From Lineolata rhizophorae (lineage: Eukaryota > Ascomycota > Dothideomycetes > Lineolatales > Lineolataceae), in assembly GCA_010093515.1 (NCBI GenBank), contig MU001683.1:841987-905986 (forward strand): DNA of 64,000 nucleotides, in the 5' to 3' direction. This document shows, piece after piece, positions 21,637 through 34,821 of the stretch. The translations under genes and the position numbers were made by a program. The notes beneath the pieces were generated by a model that saw only the letters and a program-made list of their open reading frames with translations, was not told the DNA's origin and ran no database searches. Position 1 is the stretch's first letter. Every line of letters begins with the position of its first letter.

Positions 21637-24600
21637 GTTAACGATACACGTCTGGCGAGCAGGCTCTCCGCGCGCGCGCGAAGGCCGCTCACACAACCCC
21701 GTCTGCTTGTTGAGGGCGGCAAACCCGAGGCGGCGGCGGCGACGGGGGTGACGGCGGCAGCGGCGGCAGCGGTGACAGCGAGCTTAGTAGGGACAGGACG
21801 CGCGGGCTTGGTCCGTTCGGCACGGCAACGGCGCGACTTGGAGCGAGGGAAGCAAGAACGAACGTCTTGAGAGCGCATGCTCTCACCCGGGAGTGGAGGA
21901 TGCAAAAACGGGAGGGGGGAATGCGCGGAGACGGGGCCGGGAGTGAGGGGAGCAGGGCAAGAAACGAGGGAAAGGCCCCGAAGCACGTGTATAAGAGGGA
22001 GACGGGGGCCGGGGCGGGCGCGACGGCGGGACGACGGACGAGAAGCCGCACCGGGGAAGAGAGGACGAGAGGAAGGGAGGAAGGGAGGGAGCGCGAGCCG
22101 GGGAACGGCGTCGCGTTAGCTCAGCAGCGCAGAGGACGGGACGGCGGGCGGGACCGTGGGCGCGTGGCTGCTGCGGTGCTGCGGGACGCAGGGCGCCACA
22201 AACGTCGCTCCTGCCCGGGGCGGGCATGTACCTGCGGCGAAGAGGGAAGGCGGCGGGCAGCCGGGCGGCGGCGCGACCGCGGTCGAGCACGCGCTGCGCG
22301 AACCTGGGGACGGCGGACCGGGCGGCGGCGGCGTGGTTGCTGTTGCTGGTGCCGCTGCTTCTGGATCTGCCGGGCGGGCGGGCGCCGTCCGTCCTTTTGA
22401 CGTTTGGCCGGGGAAACGAAACACGCCGGCTATCTTTAGCAAAGGGCCGCCGCCGCGTGCGGTTTAGGTTGCCCGCCCATGACGATGGCGGCCGCGGCGC
22501 CGGGGGCCCCGAGGCGTCCGCCGCGAGGCAGCAGCGCAAGGCCCGACCTGGGCCTTCTCTGCTCGGTCGCGATGCGGGCGCAACCCCAAGGCAAGGCGCG
22601 ACAGCCGCTCGTGTTTCCCGCGAAGCGGGCGGAAACGCGAGGGGGAGCGAGGGGGGAGGTCGCCCGGGGGACCGGGGTGGCGCCCGCTGGGAGCGGGCGC
22701 CGCGGCCGTCGCACCCCTGCGCCGGCCAATCGCTTCGGGCCAAGCTTTGGAGGCTGAGCGCACGGGCGGTGCACTTCCGCGCGTCGCGCCCGACAAGTGC
22801 ACAGCGATCACGCTGTCGTCCCGCGCCGCCGCCAACCTTAAAAACGGGTGCGTAAAGGGGCGGGGGGCACACGCCTCAACCACCAACCCCCCCGGCCCGC
22901 CGGTCGCTGCGGCGGTTCTCCTCCAAGCACGCGCCCAGCGCTGCCACCTCCGGCCGTCCACACCTTCCCTCCTCCATCCGCAACCCGCGCCTCCGTGACA
23001 AGCCCCCGATTTGCCACGTTCCCCTCCGCTCTCTCGTCATCACGCACGGCCTCTCGTCGCCCGTCCGTCGGCCTGTTTTGTGGGTTGTCGCCGCGACCGA
23101 CCACGTCTTCTGTAGGTAGGGCAGAGTCACGACGGCAAGGCAGGTACCTGACACCTATGCCACATCCACTCCCTTGGCTGTGCCTCCAGCCCGATAAGCG
23201 CAAGGGAGCTACCTATACCCACGCACTCACATGCGTCCATTACGCCCACAGTGGCCCGACCCGGAAACCGGCCCAGCACCTTGCAGCTTCGTCCGTGCCC
23301 AGCCACGATTTACCCTCTGTTGGATCTTGCCCAGCTCCGTTTTCGTGCTCCGGAGCAGCCAGTCGCGCTCGTCCCCTGCCCCATTTCTTTCCTTATCCGG
23401 ACTGCCCACCACCGGCTCACTCGGCTAGCTTTCCATGTTTCTTCAGTCTCTTCCGTCCACCTTTCCATCCGTTCCAGACTACACGCCTTCCAAAAAGAAA
23501 AAGAAAATTTTTTTTGCCTCCTTCTGACTCACTTTTCCCACGGGCGTGTAGAGATTCCGGTATATCTAGTGCTCCGCCAGACCGTATCTGGTCCCCATCA
23601 ACCGTGACTCCGAGTACATGTGATTTTCCCTGCATGGGCAGAACATCCGTGTCTGTCCGGGACCAGCCTAACCCTACACCCAGCGGGCTCGACTATTGGG
23701 AGGCTGCAGGCTCGTATGGAAACATCTCGAGCGCTCGACTGACTGGGGGACGAGGACCGACCTGAACGCATCCTGCTCTTGCAGCGCCAGCGGAGTCCTA
23801 CGGCCCGTAGCTGCAGCGGAGCAAGTGTAGCCTGCCTTCGGAGAGAGACCAGGTGTACATCAGCGTCGGGTACTCATGCGTGCGGGAACCAATGGTGAGG
23901 TAGCGAGCGGGTAATCTGCATTCTGCAACAATCGCGAGCTAGGGCTGTCTGGGATCCGGCTTTGCTCGTCCCGGAGTCTCCACCACCACCACTACCACCA
24001 CCAAAAAGAAGCCAGTTGCGCCATTGCCAAACCGGAGTTTGCGGACAAGAAATCACGGCTTCGGGGATCTTGGATTCGGCAATCTTGGATTTCAAATCCG
24101 CAAGCGGGCACCCGCATATCAGTCAGTAATCATTGCCTGCCTACTGAGTGCCACGACATGCTGCGCCGCCATGGATGCTCGCCTTCTTTCCGCTGATCCC
24201 CCTCTAGCCGTGTGCCGTATGCCGTTCTACTGAGTCAATGATGCATTTCGACCCCCAAACTGGGTCCTTCAAATAAGCTGACATTGCAGTCGCAAATCGC
24301 AATACCTCCCAATCGAACAGCCCACCCGGACTACTCTACACACCGCAAACGCGAACCGTCGCCGGCGATCTCTATGACTGGGATAGATACTTACTACAGG
24401 CCCCTCGGCCGAAAAGAACAGACTCGGCGGACAGCGCGAGCCGAGAAGCTTGGTCAATGTAAGGTTCTTACCATTCCGTGCTCAGCTTTTGGCTCCGGTC
24501 ATTGCGTTGACCGGTGAGGCTGCAGGGCGTCGAGACATTTCCGCCCCAACAGATGCCTTTCTACTCTATCAGGACCACCTGATGAATGTCATTTCTTAGG

Positions 24601-25898
24601 ATGCCAACGCAGTTTTTCTTCCTACAGATGAACGCACAAGCTTCTTTGTTAGGCTTTTTGTTTGACTTTTCTTGACCGTTCTTGGCTGAGTAGCAAGGCG
24701 CAGCTCCGTCATGTACTCCGAACGCCATTTTTCCTCTCTCGACCGCGCCACTTAGCAGGGCCGACCGAAGTGCTCTTCATCTTCGCACAGCAACGCAATT
24801 CCAAATCATATCGCACCTCGCGTCTAACCGTCTAATCGTACGCAACCACTCTGTTCAATCCAGCTGCAGGAACAAAAAACCAACCCAAGACCGCCCCCGA
24901 CCCTCCGGTCGCAAGTTTCCTTTCTGAGCAATGCCGGACTCTCTGCACTTCCGCTCGGGTGCTAGCGTACACCGCGCAGAACCCCGGCACGTCCGTATTG
25001 TGTCTTGCGCATAAACATTGTTTAATATATCTGCATGCGCGAGCGTTTGGTACCTTGTTCGAAAGTCCGGTGGCGTGGTGCGCGCGGGACGAGGGGTCCG
25101 ACAAACAGAAGTGAGCCACGCGAGAGCGGAGCTTTGTTCGCTTAGCGCCTGTTCCGAGCACGTGGGTTTCCTTTTGGGATTCCCGTCCAGCTTTAATATG
25201 ACGATATTCATATGATGCGGTTACGGGTGCAGGCTCGGGAATAGGCTTCTATTCTTTGATCTTTTCTATAGGCCGTCTTTATCGCGTTCAGCCCGGCTCA
25301 AATCCTACTCGAGTGCTGTTGCGCGCGACTAGAACATGTCAGTCGAGGTACTGTACATGTCAGCCGCCGGACTTCCTCTCGTTTTCTGCTCATGTACGAG
25401 TCTAGACATGAGGTGCGCCCTCGAGCTTCGGCTACCGATTAAGGGCGTGGTTCATATAGAACCACCCCCGAACCCCACGCAGATTCCAATCTATTGCGGA
25501 AATCCTAGACACAGATCCGGCCACGTGGAACTCGCAGATCCGTCCCCCACGCGCACGTAGTTTGGACATATTGAGCATGGACGTTAACCGAGCCTTTCAA
25601 TTCAAGATGTAGACATTCGACCTACATATGTAATATGACGGGCGAACTATATTTAATTTTGGTTTTCGATTTGTAAGGGATTTCTAATGGCTCTTGTTGA
25701 GTTGACTACGACAGCAGTCATCGAAGCAACCCTAAGGCCACTTGGGCCCCTTTCCTCGTTTCCCTGTGCTAAACCGACATGAAATCTTAGCTTCAACGAC
25801 AAAGTCTCTCCCTACCCGCGCCCCTAATCCATCCCAACGAAACCCGCAAAATCCACGACATCGCATGCCACCCCCAACGTCACGCCACCACCTCATCC
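21637..25898. other. Large intergenic region, 4.3 kb, with a very GC-rich block
   Basis: Roughly 21660-23050 is extremely GC-rich, so long open frames appear on both strands at once. None has a recognisable domain or believable composition (they are Arg/Pro/Ala/Gly strings), so they were not called. This block probably holds the promoter and leader of the Clr5-ankyrin gene. From about 23800 composition becomes ordinary, and no gene, RNA or repeat was recognised up to the hydrolase stop codon. Confidence 0.55.
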
Positions 25899-27319
25899 TC
25901 ACCCTCCCTTTACCTTCCCATCCACCGCTCCGTCCTCCATCCCCCCCCAACCACCGCCAAACCTCCCCACCATCGCCCTCACAATCTCCCTCAACCCCCC
26001 CAACCTCTCCCCCTCATCCCTCCCCAAAAAAACAGCCGCAACCGGCCAGGCATGCACGACGCCCACCCCGTCCAACAGCTCGACCCGTCCCGCGCCCGCC
26101 CCGTCCAACACGCGCCCCAGCCTCCGCACCTCGGGTCCCAGCACCTCGTCCGCGCCGGCCGTCAGGACCCAGCCGCGGCGCGGCGCGGCGCGGCGCCAGA
26201 GCGCGGCGCCGTTGCGCGGCGAGCCGGGCGAGGCGCGGGCGTCGGGCGAGGCGCGGGCCGCGGCGCCAGACGCCGCCAGGTACAGCGCGCCGTAGCGGCG
26301 CAGGGCCCGCGCGGTGAGGTAGTCCGAGGGGGTGGATGCGTTGGCGGGGCTGAGGACGGAGACCCAGGGGGAGACGAGGACGGCGAGGGCGGGGCGGGGG
26401 AGCGGGGCCGGGGCGAGGACGTTGTCCTCGTCCTCGTCCTCGTCGTCGGGCGCGGAAGAGCGAGACGACGAGGATGACGAGGACGACGGGGCCGACGACG
26501 CCCGGTGCAGCAGCGCGCTCAGCACGAGCGTCCCGCCCGCCGAGTCGCCCGCCACCACGACGCGCGCCGCGTCCCCGCCCGCCAGCCGCAGCGCGCACCC
26601 GTACGCGTCGAGAGTCTGCGCCACCGGCCTCGGGTACGCGGCCGCGGGCGCGAGCGCGTAGTCCGGGGCCAGCATCGCCGGCCGCGCGAAGGCCCCCGAA
26701 TCGCGCAGCAGCTGCTGCCAAGCGAGCAGGAACTCGAGGTAGAAGGCGGCGGAGCCCATGCTGAAGCCGCCGCCGTGGGCGTAGAGGACGACGAGGTCGG
26801 GGGCGGCCGGGTCGTCGTGCGTGCCGGCTTCGCCAGCCGCCCACGACGAGTCGATGTGCAGCAGCGAGTAGCCGAGCTGCGGCCGCGGCACGGTCCGGAA
26901 CGGGAGCCGCGGCGGGAAGTAGCCGTGGCGCAGCATGCGCCAGCGGAGGAAGGGCAGCGCCACGGGCGCGGACAGGAAGGTGCGGCCCATGGCGGGGGCC
27001 ATGTGCGCGAAGGCGTAGCGTACGCAGCGGATGACGACGTCTTGGAAAGGGGAGGAGGCGCGGACGAAGGGCGGGCGGTCGGAGCGCGGGGTGAGGTAGC
27101 GGGTCCAGAGGAATTGGAGGGGGAGTTTGACGACTGGATAGTGTAAACGTTTTCCATTTTCTCTTGGCGGTCGAAGGGGGGAAGGCACTCACGGAGGAAG
27201 GGTAGCGCCTGGAGAACCCATGTTGCGGTTGTCCAGAGACCGACATGGATGACGAGTTGCGGGGCGAGGAAGACGAGAAAGACGAGGCAATCGATGTAGG
27301 AGACGGGCCCGAGGATCAT
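25899..27319 (-). CDS. Alpha/beta-hydrolase fold-3 (HSL-type) esterase with N-terminal membrane anchor (453 aa, 2 exons)
   Basis: Exons: 27319-27193 and 27133-25899, with a 59-bp intron and 454 codons. Residues about 6-26 (SYIDCLVFLVFLAPQLVIHV) form a hydrophobic segment, probably a signal anchor. The catalytic part has the oxyanion HGGG at 162-165 (YAHGGGFSMGS), GDSAGG with nucleophile Ser240, the Asp in LTAGADEVLGPE and the His in GVGVVHAWPV, so the triad is complete. Between strands lies a low-complexity insert (Ser-rich run, then DDEDEDEDN). Members hydrolyse short-chain esters, lipids or xenobiotics, and the actual substrate is unknown. A TATA box sits 46 bp upstream of the ATG. The gene is divergent from the RING gene. 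Confidence 0.9.
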
Positions 27320-28037
27320 TTTGACTCTGGCAAGAAAGAAAGGCCTGCGAGGAGAGCCTCGCAGTATATATAGGCAAAAGCAAAAGGCCTAACTAGGACA
27401 GCGGTCTATTCGGAGCCCTTGGTGAGGCAGGACCGAAACGGAAAGACTGTAGATGTTCCCAACAAGAAACCCATGATGACGGCATCGCAAGCCACAGCGG
27501 CTGGACCTAGCTTGACCCGGCGAGCGCGATCGCCAGTTTGAAAAGAGTGAAGCAGTCTAGGCGGCATGAAAGCCAGAACGCACGATCATATCGTGAATAG
27601 CACATGCGCCAGACCCGCAATTCCACGAGCGAGCGAAGAACGTAGCATGCGGTCGGATGGGAACCGCTAGCCCTGGATGGTGAAACGGCGCAGGCCACAT
27701 GCTTCGCACGTGATGCGGCTTGGCGGGCAGCTGTGCCGAGGAACTCCCGAATTGCAGGTCCGCCGCGGTGCGCCCTCTCCACCTCGTTTTGACCGACTGC
27801 CCGTGACCTGCCGCTTGCCGATTGCGCCTTGCTTCCATGGCTTCACCTCCCCGCGCGCCTTCTTGAGGAAGCGCTTCTCTGCCTCTTTGTCCTTCTGCCT
27901 TCCTCACCATGGTCGACTAAGCGCGACATACCTACGTGCACCTCTGTGACGCTTGGGGTGCGCCCGTATTCGGAGAGCAGAGCGAGAGAACTTGGGCGAC
28001 GGCGTACGAGCTTGCTGTTGCTGTCGTCGCCACCGCC
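27320..28037. other. Divergent promoter region of hydrolase and RING genes
   Basis: No coding region supported. Holds the TATA box for the hydrolase. The RING gene start has a good context (CCACCGCCATGG). Confidence 0.6.
27365..27372 (-). promoter_or_regulatory. TATA box of the hydrolase gene
   Basis: TATATATA is 46 bp upstream of the hydrolase ATG on the minus strand, a plausible distance for a short leader. Confidence 0.5.
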
Positions 28038-31000
28038 ATGGCCGCGGTTCAGAATTCTGCTGCCATTATGGAGCTGGCAAAGTGGGTTCTGCTTCGCGCA
28101 AAGGATGAACAGGCGGACTAACGTGTGGCTCCGTGTAGTTCGCTCTCGCAAGACGAGATACCCATCAAGCTGCGATGCGCCGTCTGTAATAAGCTGGTGC
28201 TGAACGCCTTCCGCCTTCCGTGCTGCGACCAGTCCATCTGCGAACCATGTAAGCGACTGATTCCGACTCCGTAACGCATCTGAATGCCGCCATCGAAGAG
28301 CGCGTGCATGCTCACAACTATCCAGGCCAGCAATCGCTGCCCGACAACTGCCCCGTGTGCGCGCACAGCCCACTGTCCGCCGACGATTGCAAGCCGAACA
28401 AGAGTCTGCGTCTGACTGTGAAGGCCTTCCTCAAGTCGGCCGAGAAGAAGCGCGCGCCAGCTAAGACGGAGACGCCTGTCACGCCTATCACGCCCTCTGT
28501 AGATGGCCCGACGCCTGCCACGGATGCGCCAGAACGAGAGCCACAAGTCAGCAGCGGCGCACCCGAAGCTCAGGCTCAGGCTGGTGAAGGTGCGTCTGAT
28601 GCCGGCGCGCATCCCGAGGGAGACAAGGCGCAGCCTGCCGGTAAAGATGTATGTATACGTTGTTTCTGTGTAATTGACGGGTCGACGGATCGTGCTCACG
28701 TAATGCTAGGGCCCTCTACAAAAGGATGACCCGGACGCCCAGCCGGACACAGACGGCAACGCCGACGCGGCTGCTACAGATGGGAAACCGGCCGGTTTGG
28801 CCGAGGTCGAACAGAGTTGGCAGGCAGAGAAGCAAGATGATTCAGACAAGGAACCTCAAGACCAAAATGCAGGCTGGAATGATGCGCCTGGCCAAGAGCA
28901 GATGTATGGAGGCTTTAGTTTCAACGGCAACACCGGGGGGTATGGCGGCATGAACTGGTCTAGACCTGGCGGGTTCAATCCAATGATGCAAATGCCAAGT
29001 GGGATGCCAAGTGCGATGGGCAGTGGGAACTGGAGCGGATTTCCTAATATGATGGGTAAGAATCGAGTCGAACCTAACCGACAAGAATGACATGCTAACA
29101 TATCCGCAGGAATGCCTAACATGGCTTTGGACCCCATGGCGATGTCGCAAGGGATGTTCGGAGGCTTTGGTCAGGGCATGGGTATGAACGGAATGAACAT
29201 GGACATGACCTATGGTGGAGGTTACGGAGGTAGCGGAGGTTGGAATGGTCAGCAGATGAGCGGGAGTGATTTCGGTGGCGCGAATGCTGGCTACTATCCC
29301 GGAGGTGGATATAATCAACAATCGCACCAGGGGAATTTCCCTCATCAGATGCATCCCCAGCAGCAGGCACAGTACCAAGACAATAATTTCCAGAACCAGA
29401 ACCGTTTCCAAGCTAGCAGTCGCCAAGGCGGGTTTTCGCTGCGCGGCGGATACGGTCGTGGTCGGCAGGGGAGCTTTGGAGCGGCGACCTCTGGTGCCGT
29501 CCAAGGCCATAAGCCGACGGGTGGCAGTGAACAACCGCCGACCGGCGGTTCGGAAGACCCGTTCTTCCACCAGCTCCCCGCCGAGTTTGAAGGTCGGCGG
29601 GCCTCGCAGCAGAAATCCGTCGAGCCTTCCACGAATCAAAATGAGAACCAAGCAGGAGATACCGCCGAGGACGGTGCACCTAGTAATGCTGCTCCTACTA
29701 CTGCTGCTGCTGTTGTTCCTGTCGGTGACACACGCGAAGATGCTGAAGACGATACTACTAACAGGGAGCCAGCAGGCCAGCAACAACATGATGCGGTGGC
29801 AGGACAGCCAGGCCAGGATGACAACGCCGCCGCCCAGCTCGAACCGGCCAATAAAGCCTCTTACCCAGGCCCTGATCACCAGCAGATAATGCCACCTATG
29901 TCAAACATACCGTTGGATATGGCGCGCGGCCGGGACATGGGCTTCGGTCCTTCCGGAGCCCACACCATGCTGCCAGGCGACGGGTTTAACTCCATGGTGC
30001 CCCAACACGGTAGTCACATGATGCACGAGTTTGGCGGACGAGGTCGCGGCCGCGGCCGCGGACGCTACAACGATCACAGGGGGGGGTTTCGTGGCAGAGG
30101 TGGACCTGACTACGGCAGAAGCTTCAACGACCAGGGCCCGCACTCGGCCGAGTTCACGGTGCTCACCGGCGAGCCGCGAGGTCAAGGAGTCGAGGGCGCG
30201 CCAACCGGGCCCAAGGCTATGCGTGCAGGCTTACCTAACACAGGATATTATCGCGGACGGGGCGGCTTTGGTGGTAGTCAAGGTGGACGTGGAGGCATGC
30301 ATGATGGAAGCGTGGCGGATAGAAGCAGATCAAGAAGGTCAGATATGAGATCGCCACATGTCACGTCTGTCCCCGAGAACTCACCCAGGCTCCCTTCCAA
30401 TAGTCCGTCGCCATCACGCCGGCGGTCTTCCCGCTCACCCTCACGCGATCGCAGCGAGTCGCGTCCGCGCTCCGTATCGCCCAGTCGGACATACAGCCAA
30501 CGAAGTAGGTCGCACAGCCGCGAGAGCCGCTCTCGTCGGCACCGCCATCGGAGACATCGGCATAGGTCGCGCAGCGAGGATTCGCGCTCGCGCCGACATG
30601 AGCAAAGGCGACGCCACAGATCATCGCGCAAATACAACGACGCGAGCGATTACGATGATCGGTACGACGACATGAGAGACGAAAAGGACGATTCGAGGTC
30701 TTACGACTCCTCTACGGAATCAAAGGCCCGTGGTAGTCGGCGCGAACGTGATCGCGACCGCGAGAGGGAGAAGGAGAAGTACTACTCGTCGCGGTCGCAT
30801 CGGGATCGCAGCCGTGAACGGCGTCATCGCCGTAGAGAGCGTTCACCGAGCTACGAGGACGAGCGCGACTATGAAGATGCAAGTGCTGTTAACGGCGCCG
30901 ATACGGCTAGTGAGTATGGCAGCCGCCGCAAGAGCAGGAGCGAGAGGGACAAGTATCGCGAGCGGGACCGCGAGAAAGGCCGGGATCGCGACCGCGATAG

Positions 31001-31910
31001 GGACCGCGACAGGGACCGCGACAGGGACCGCGAAAAGGACCGCGAGCGTGAGAAGAAGCGTTCGCGCCGCGAGCGCTCTCCCTCGCGCGACCACGACTAT
31101 TACTCGGATGACGACCGCTACCACCGCTCTTCGCGACGAAGCCGAAAAGAAAAGGACAGAGATCGCGATTGTGATCGTGATCGTGATCGTGATCGTGATC
31201 GTGACCGTGACCGCGACCGCGACAGGGATCGCGGCCGCCGTGATCGTGACCGTGACCGTCGCAGGGACCGTGAGCGGTACCACGACCCCCGCGAACCGAG
31301 GGACGACGCCCGCGATGCCGACTCGGCGCCCTCGTCCGCGCGGCCAAACTCGAGGCACTCGGCCGCCGAGTTCAAGATCCAAGGCCGCTCCAAATCGTCC
31401 CACTTGTCGCCCCTGCAGGCTCCCCCGGCGGCGCCCAGACACGCCTTCGCCCCGCCTAAGGGCCCCGCCGCCGACCGCCGCGAAGGGACGCCCCCGTCGG
31501 CCTCGGCAGCGACGCCCGCTACGCCCGCGTCCGCGCCCGCGCTTGACCCACACACGCTCGAGCGCGAGGCGCGCAACCGGGAGAGGTTGCTCAAGGAGCA
31601 GCAGCGGCGGCAGTCGCTGCAAGGCGGTGGCGCCGGTGGCGGCGAGCGGGACCGCAAGAGATCGTTCTCTGCGGCTATTGAGGAGGGGGCTGGCGCGTTT
31701 GCGCCGCCGACGGGGCCGTCGGCGGAGAGGAGCGCGAGACGAAAGGTGCAGAGGGGGAGCGATGTTAGTAATGGGGTTGAGGGCGGGGGCGGGAGCGGAG
31801 GCAGGAAGAGTGCGGGGAGGAGGGTTAGTTATAAGTATGAGGATGAGGAGAATGATGAGGCGAGGGCAAGGAGGGTGGAGAGTGAGCGGGAGGCGGCGAG
31901 GTGGGGTTAA
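28038..31910 (+). CDS. RING (C4C4) protein with Met/Gly-rich, RGG and long RS/RD-rich regions (1207 aa, 5 exons)
   Basis: Exons: 28038-28081, 28139-28248, 28326-28648, 28710-29055, 29110-31910, 1208 codons. The RING uses eight cysteines: C28-x2-C31, C43-C44, C49-x2-C52, C60-x2-C63 (LRCAVCNKLVLNAFRLPCCD, then SICEPC and CPVC). All-Cys RINGs with PCC..S.C..C occur in RBBP6 and CNOT4 and point to E3 ubiquitin-ligase activity. Next come an acidic/Ala segment, a Met/Gly/Asn-rich segment, an RGG box (GGRGRGRGRGRYNDHRGGFR), then RS-rich and RD/RE-repeat tracts as in splicing or 3'-processing factors. The DWNN and zinc-knuckle domains of Mpe1/RBBP6 are absent. A nuclear ligase acting in mRNA processing is inference. 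Confidence 0.9.
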
Positions 31911-32700
31911 GGGACGAGAGAATGGGTGGGGGGTGGTGAAGGCTGCTGGAGATGATTGGTGATGGATGGTACATGCTCTTTTTGTCATAAGCAATGGGAA
32001 AGTAGTGTTGAACTAAATAGTGCATGGAGCGTGGATGTGGCACCTGGTTGTGGGCATTGTAGATAGCTGCTATGAGTCCTTGATGTCGATCTAGAGTGTG
32101 GCTGGCAGTCCCAGATGCTTCTCGAAGCTGACAAGAGTGCCTAGAATGGGGTTGTCCTAGTGAAGCCACGGCTTCATAAAATGCCACTCTGGTAGGCATC
32201 TTAATTGATAGAAAAAGTTCATTGAGTTGATCCGAGGTGTGGGGTGCAATATGAGCGTGATACTGAACTTGAATGCTTTCATAGATCGAAATCCTACTCC
32301 CGCAGCACACACTATAAGTAATAGTCTCTTAAGTTTTGGCATGAAAATTTGTATACAATAGGCCCTAATGGTGATATTGACTTTCGTCTGGGGCAAATTG
32401 CTTCGGTCCCGCGCTCCAACTATAGGTCAGATTATAGGGAAGAGGAAACAACTCGGCGACCTAGACTAAAAGTTTAAGCAACTCCCCGAATCGGGTAAGG
32501 GCCCCGGTCACTAGTCGCCTCCGGGAATACTACGTAAGCTCTACGGTAAGGAAATAATTGATCGTAAAAATGACCGTTGGTATAGACACTCATGTACTAA
32601 AGAAAGCAAAGCAAGCAAGACTAAAAACCCTGAACTCAAAGACGGTTTATCTATAGATACCTCTCACCGACCCGGAATTAGCTATCGGAACGCCACGTCC

Positions 32701-32800
32701 TAGCTCCGCCGCTAGTTCCAAATCCCTTGCAAGACCTGAGAGATATTATGTGCGTCCTGCGCTCTTCAATAGGTTGTATGCAGTTGCTCTCAATTTAGCG
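32701..32800. repeat. Diverged repeat, copy A
   Basis: About 100 bp resembling 34822-34921. Shared blocks include CTAGTTCCAA, ATTATG and TGCGCTCTT. By-eye identity is roughly 70 percent, and many differences are C/T or G/A transitions. On the minus strand both copies can be read as an ALELVAEL-like peptide, so the source may have been coding. Confidence 0.5.
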
Positions 32801-34821
32801 GGCCTTCCATAATGCATTCCGTTCCTGAGCTTCCCGAAGGGTCTCATGGACAGAAGAAACGCCACTATTTGTTAGTATTTCTCTGCTAGTTGAGGTATCA
32901 TATCTTCGAACCATGTTTGCAGAGAGCGATGAATAGAATCGGAAGGCTTTTTTTTCCTGTTCAAACGTTTGGAGAAAATGCCCTGAAGTTCTGGTTGGCT
33001 ATGATCGTCTCAGATATGAGTCCCACGATGAGTACCTTGAACATGGCTATAAGCGGTCGAGAATTTGGTGGTTGCCATTGGGACCCTTTGTTCCCAGTTA
33101 CTTCGTGGGTTGTCTATGGAATAGTCCAATACATGCGCATCAGGAGAAAGATAGGTCGCTCTACAAGCATCCCACAATTCATGGAGACCTGGTAAACTGG
33201 ATCTGTGCCAGTTCGTGAGCCCGTAGGAGCCCTAAGCTTATCGTTGTATCGCACAATGTCGGAAACTATCCCCACATCTGTCATTACTGTTGAAGGAATG
33301 TGGGTATCAAAGCGGACTAGTGATGCCCCGAGTTCCAGCAGACGTTGCACGTTCAAGTTGTTATCCCACTAGCGAGCTCTCTCATGCTTGTACTCGACTT
33401 CTCCAAGAGAGTGACAAAAGGTATCACTATGGGCACTATGCTGCCTAATGTAAAACCTAGGGCTCTTTTAACGGATCATTCCCATTTTTTTCAAATATTG
33501 TTGGTCGTACTCAGTTCTGCATCTAGGATGAGGAATAGCACATGGAATCCTTAGTCACAAGGGAACGTGGTATGGTAGAGTGTGTAGAGATGAGCAATTG
33601 ACTCCTCAAGGCTTTGAAGAAACTCTACGCAGCGTTCGTAAAGAGCTACCATATCCGAGACTAAGCAAACCGTCAGGAAGACTTTCGATCCTAGATTTGC
33701 AGCCAATTATCGTGGAGAGGGACAGCCAAGCTGGACCCTGAGCAGCGCATTAAGAGAAAAAGCACTGAAATTAAAAGAGCAATAGTATGAGAGGTGACTA
33801 TCTTTTAGACAAGTAGTCTGAAAAGTGACAAAGAAATGCAAAAGCTGGGTGCAAACAGTGAGGCAGACATAGCAAGACGCATGAGTTAATAGTGGCGGTT
33901 TGATCGTCCATAGCTCTAGAGTGATTGTTCAAGGAACATTAATGCTTCATCGTGATAGCTAAATCATGAGGCATGATTATGTTTTACGAGGCTAATTCGA
34001 CCATGGTGACCCCCATCATTGAATAGCTCTGCATGACTCGTATTTCAATGTAGCGCGGAGAGCGATTGGTTTCGAAAGGCTTCGATAACGACCACTAGCG
34101 ACCTGGCCTATCTTTGCACGTGCATGGATGGAAGTTGTGGAACCATATATATCTCAACAGAATTTGCGTTGTAGAAGCTAGTCCACATACCGAGACAAGG
34201 TCACCAATTGGAAAGGCTAGCAATTCTATTCATTCGAAGGAAAACTTCATAGCACTCTGCGCCTTGATCGTTGCCCACTAATTTCCTACCCAAGCCAATT
34301 TTAGCTTCACTTTGGTCCGTACCGACACGTACACCTAGTTAAACTGAATTAGGCTGGATTGTCTCGTCGGTTGCCATGCAATGGATTCTTGACTAGCGAC
34401 TAGAGCTTGCAAGAGAAAGCCTTACCAAAGAGTTATATAATCGATGCTAGAGGCTACATATGTTTATTAATATTTGGAGTTGTGGCCCTAGTTTTATAAA
34501 GCTGCCCGCACTGTGGTTAAGGGTCTTAAGAATTCCCGGATTAGGCCATCTATTCGAGCATTTGCTGTAAAACCCTCCACGAGGTAAGAACACTATTGCG
34601 CACGCGAACAGTTCGTTGAACGCGAGGTTGATTGTAGAGTGACATCTTCAGAAACCCTAGAACAGCATATTAACGCACTTGCTAGTGACGTTGAGATGAC
34701 GTCCGTATAGAGACTAAACCTGTATAACATTAGGATACTTCAAGTACTCTGAGTCGTGACATTGCTCGCTCGCAAATGTTGGGGGGTTCCAACTTTCTTA
34801 CAGAAGTGAACTGTTATATTC

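Noticed and set aside
21883-22872. Minus-strand open frame of 329 codons, with long plus-strand frames over the same bases
   Set aside because: Composition is Arg/Pro/Ala/Ser strings, frames are open on both strands because of GC content, and there is no domain or splice support.
22848-23765. Plus-strand open frame of 305 codons
   Set aside because: Low-complexity Pro/Ser translation without a recognisable motif, in the same GC-rich region. No promoter or leader seen.
28842-31994. Long antisense frames opposite the RING gene
   Set aside because: Shadows of the repetitive RS/RD and Met/Gly coding sequence on the plus strand, with repetitive Val/Ile/Ala or Arg/Ser translations.
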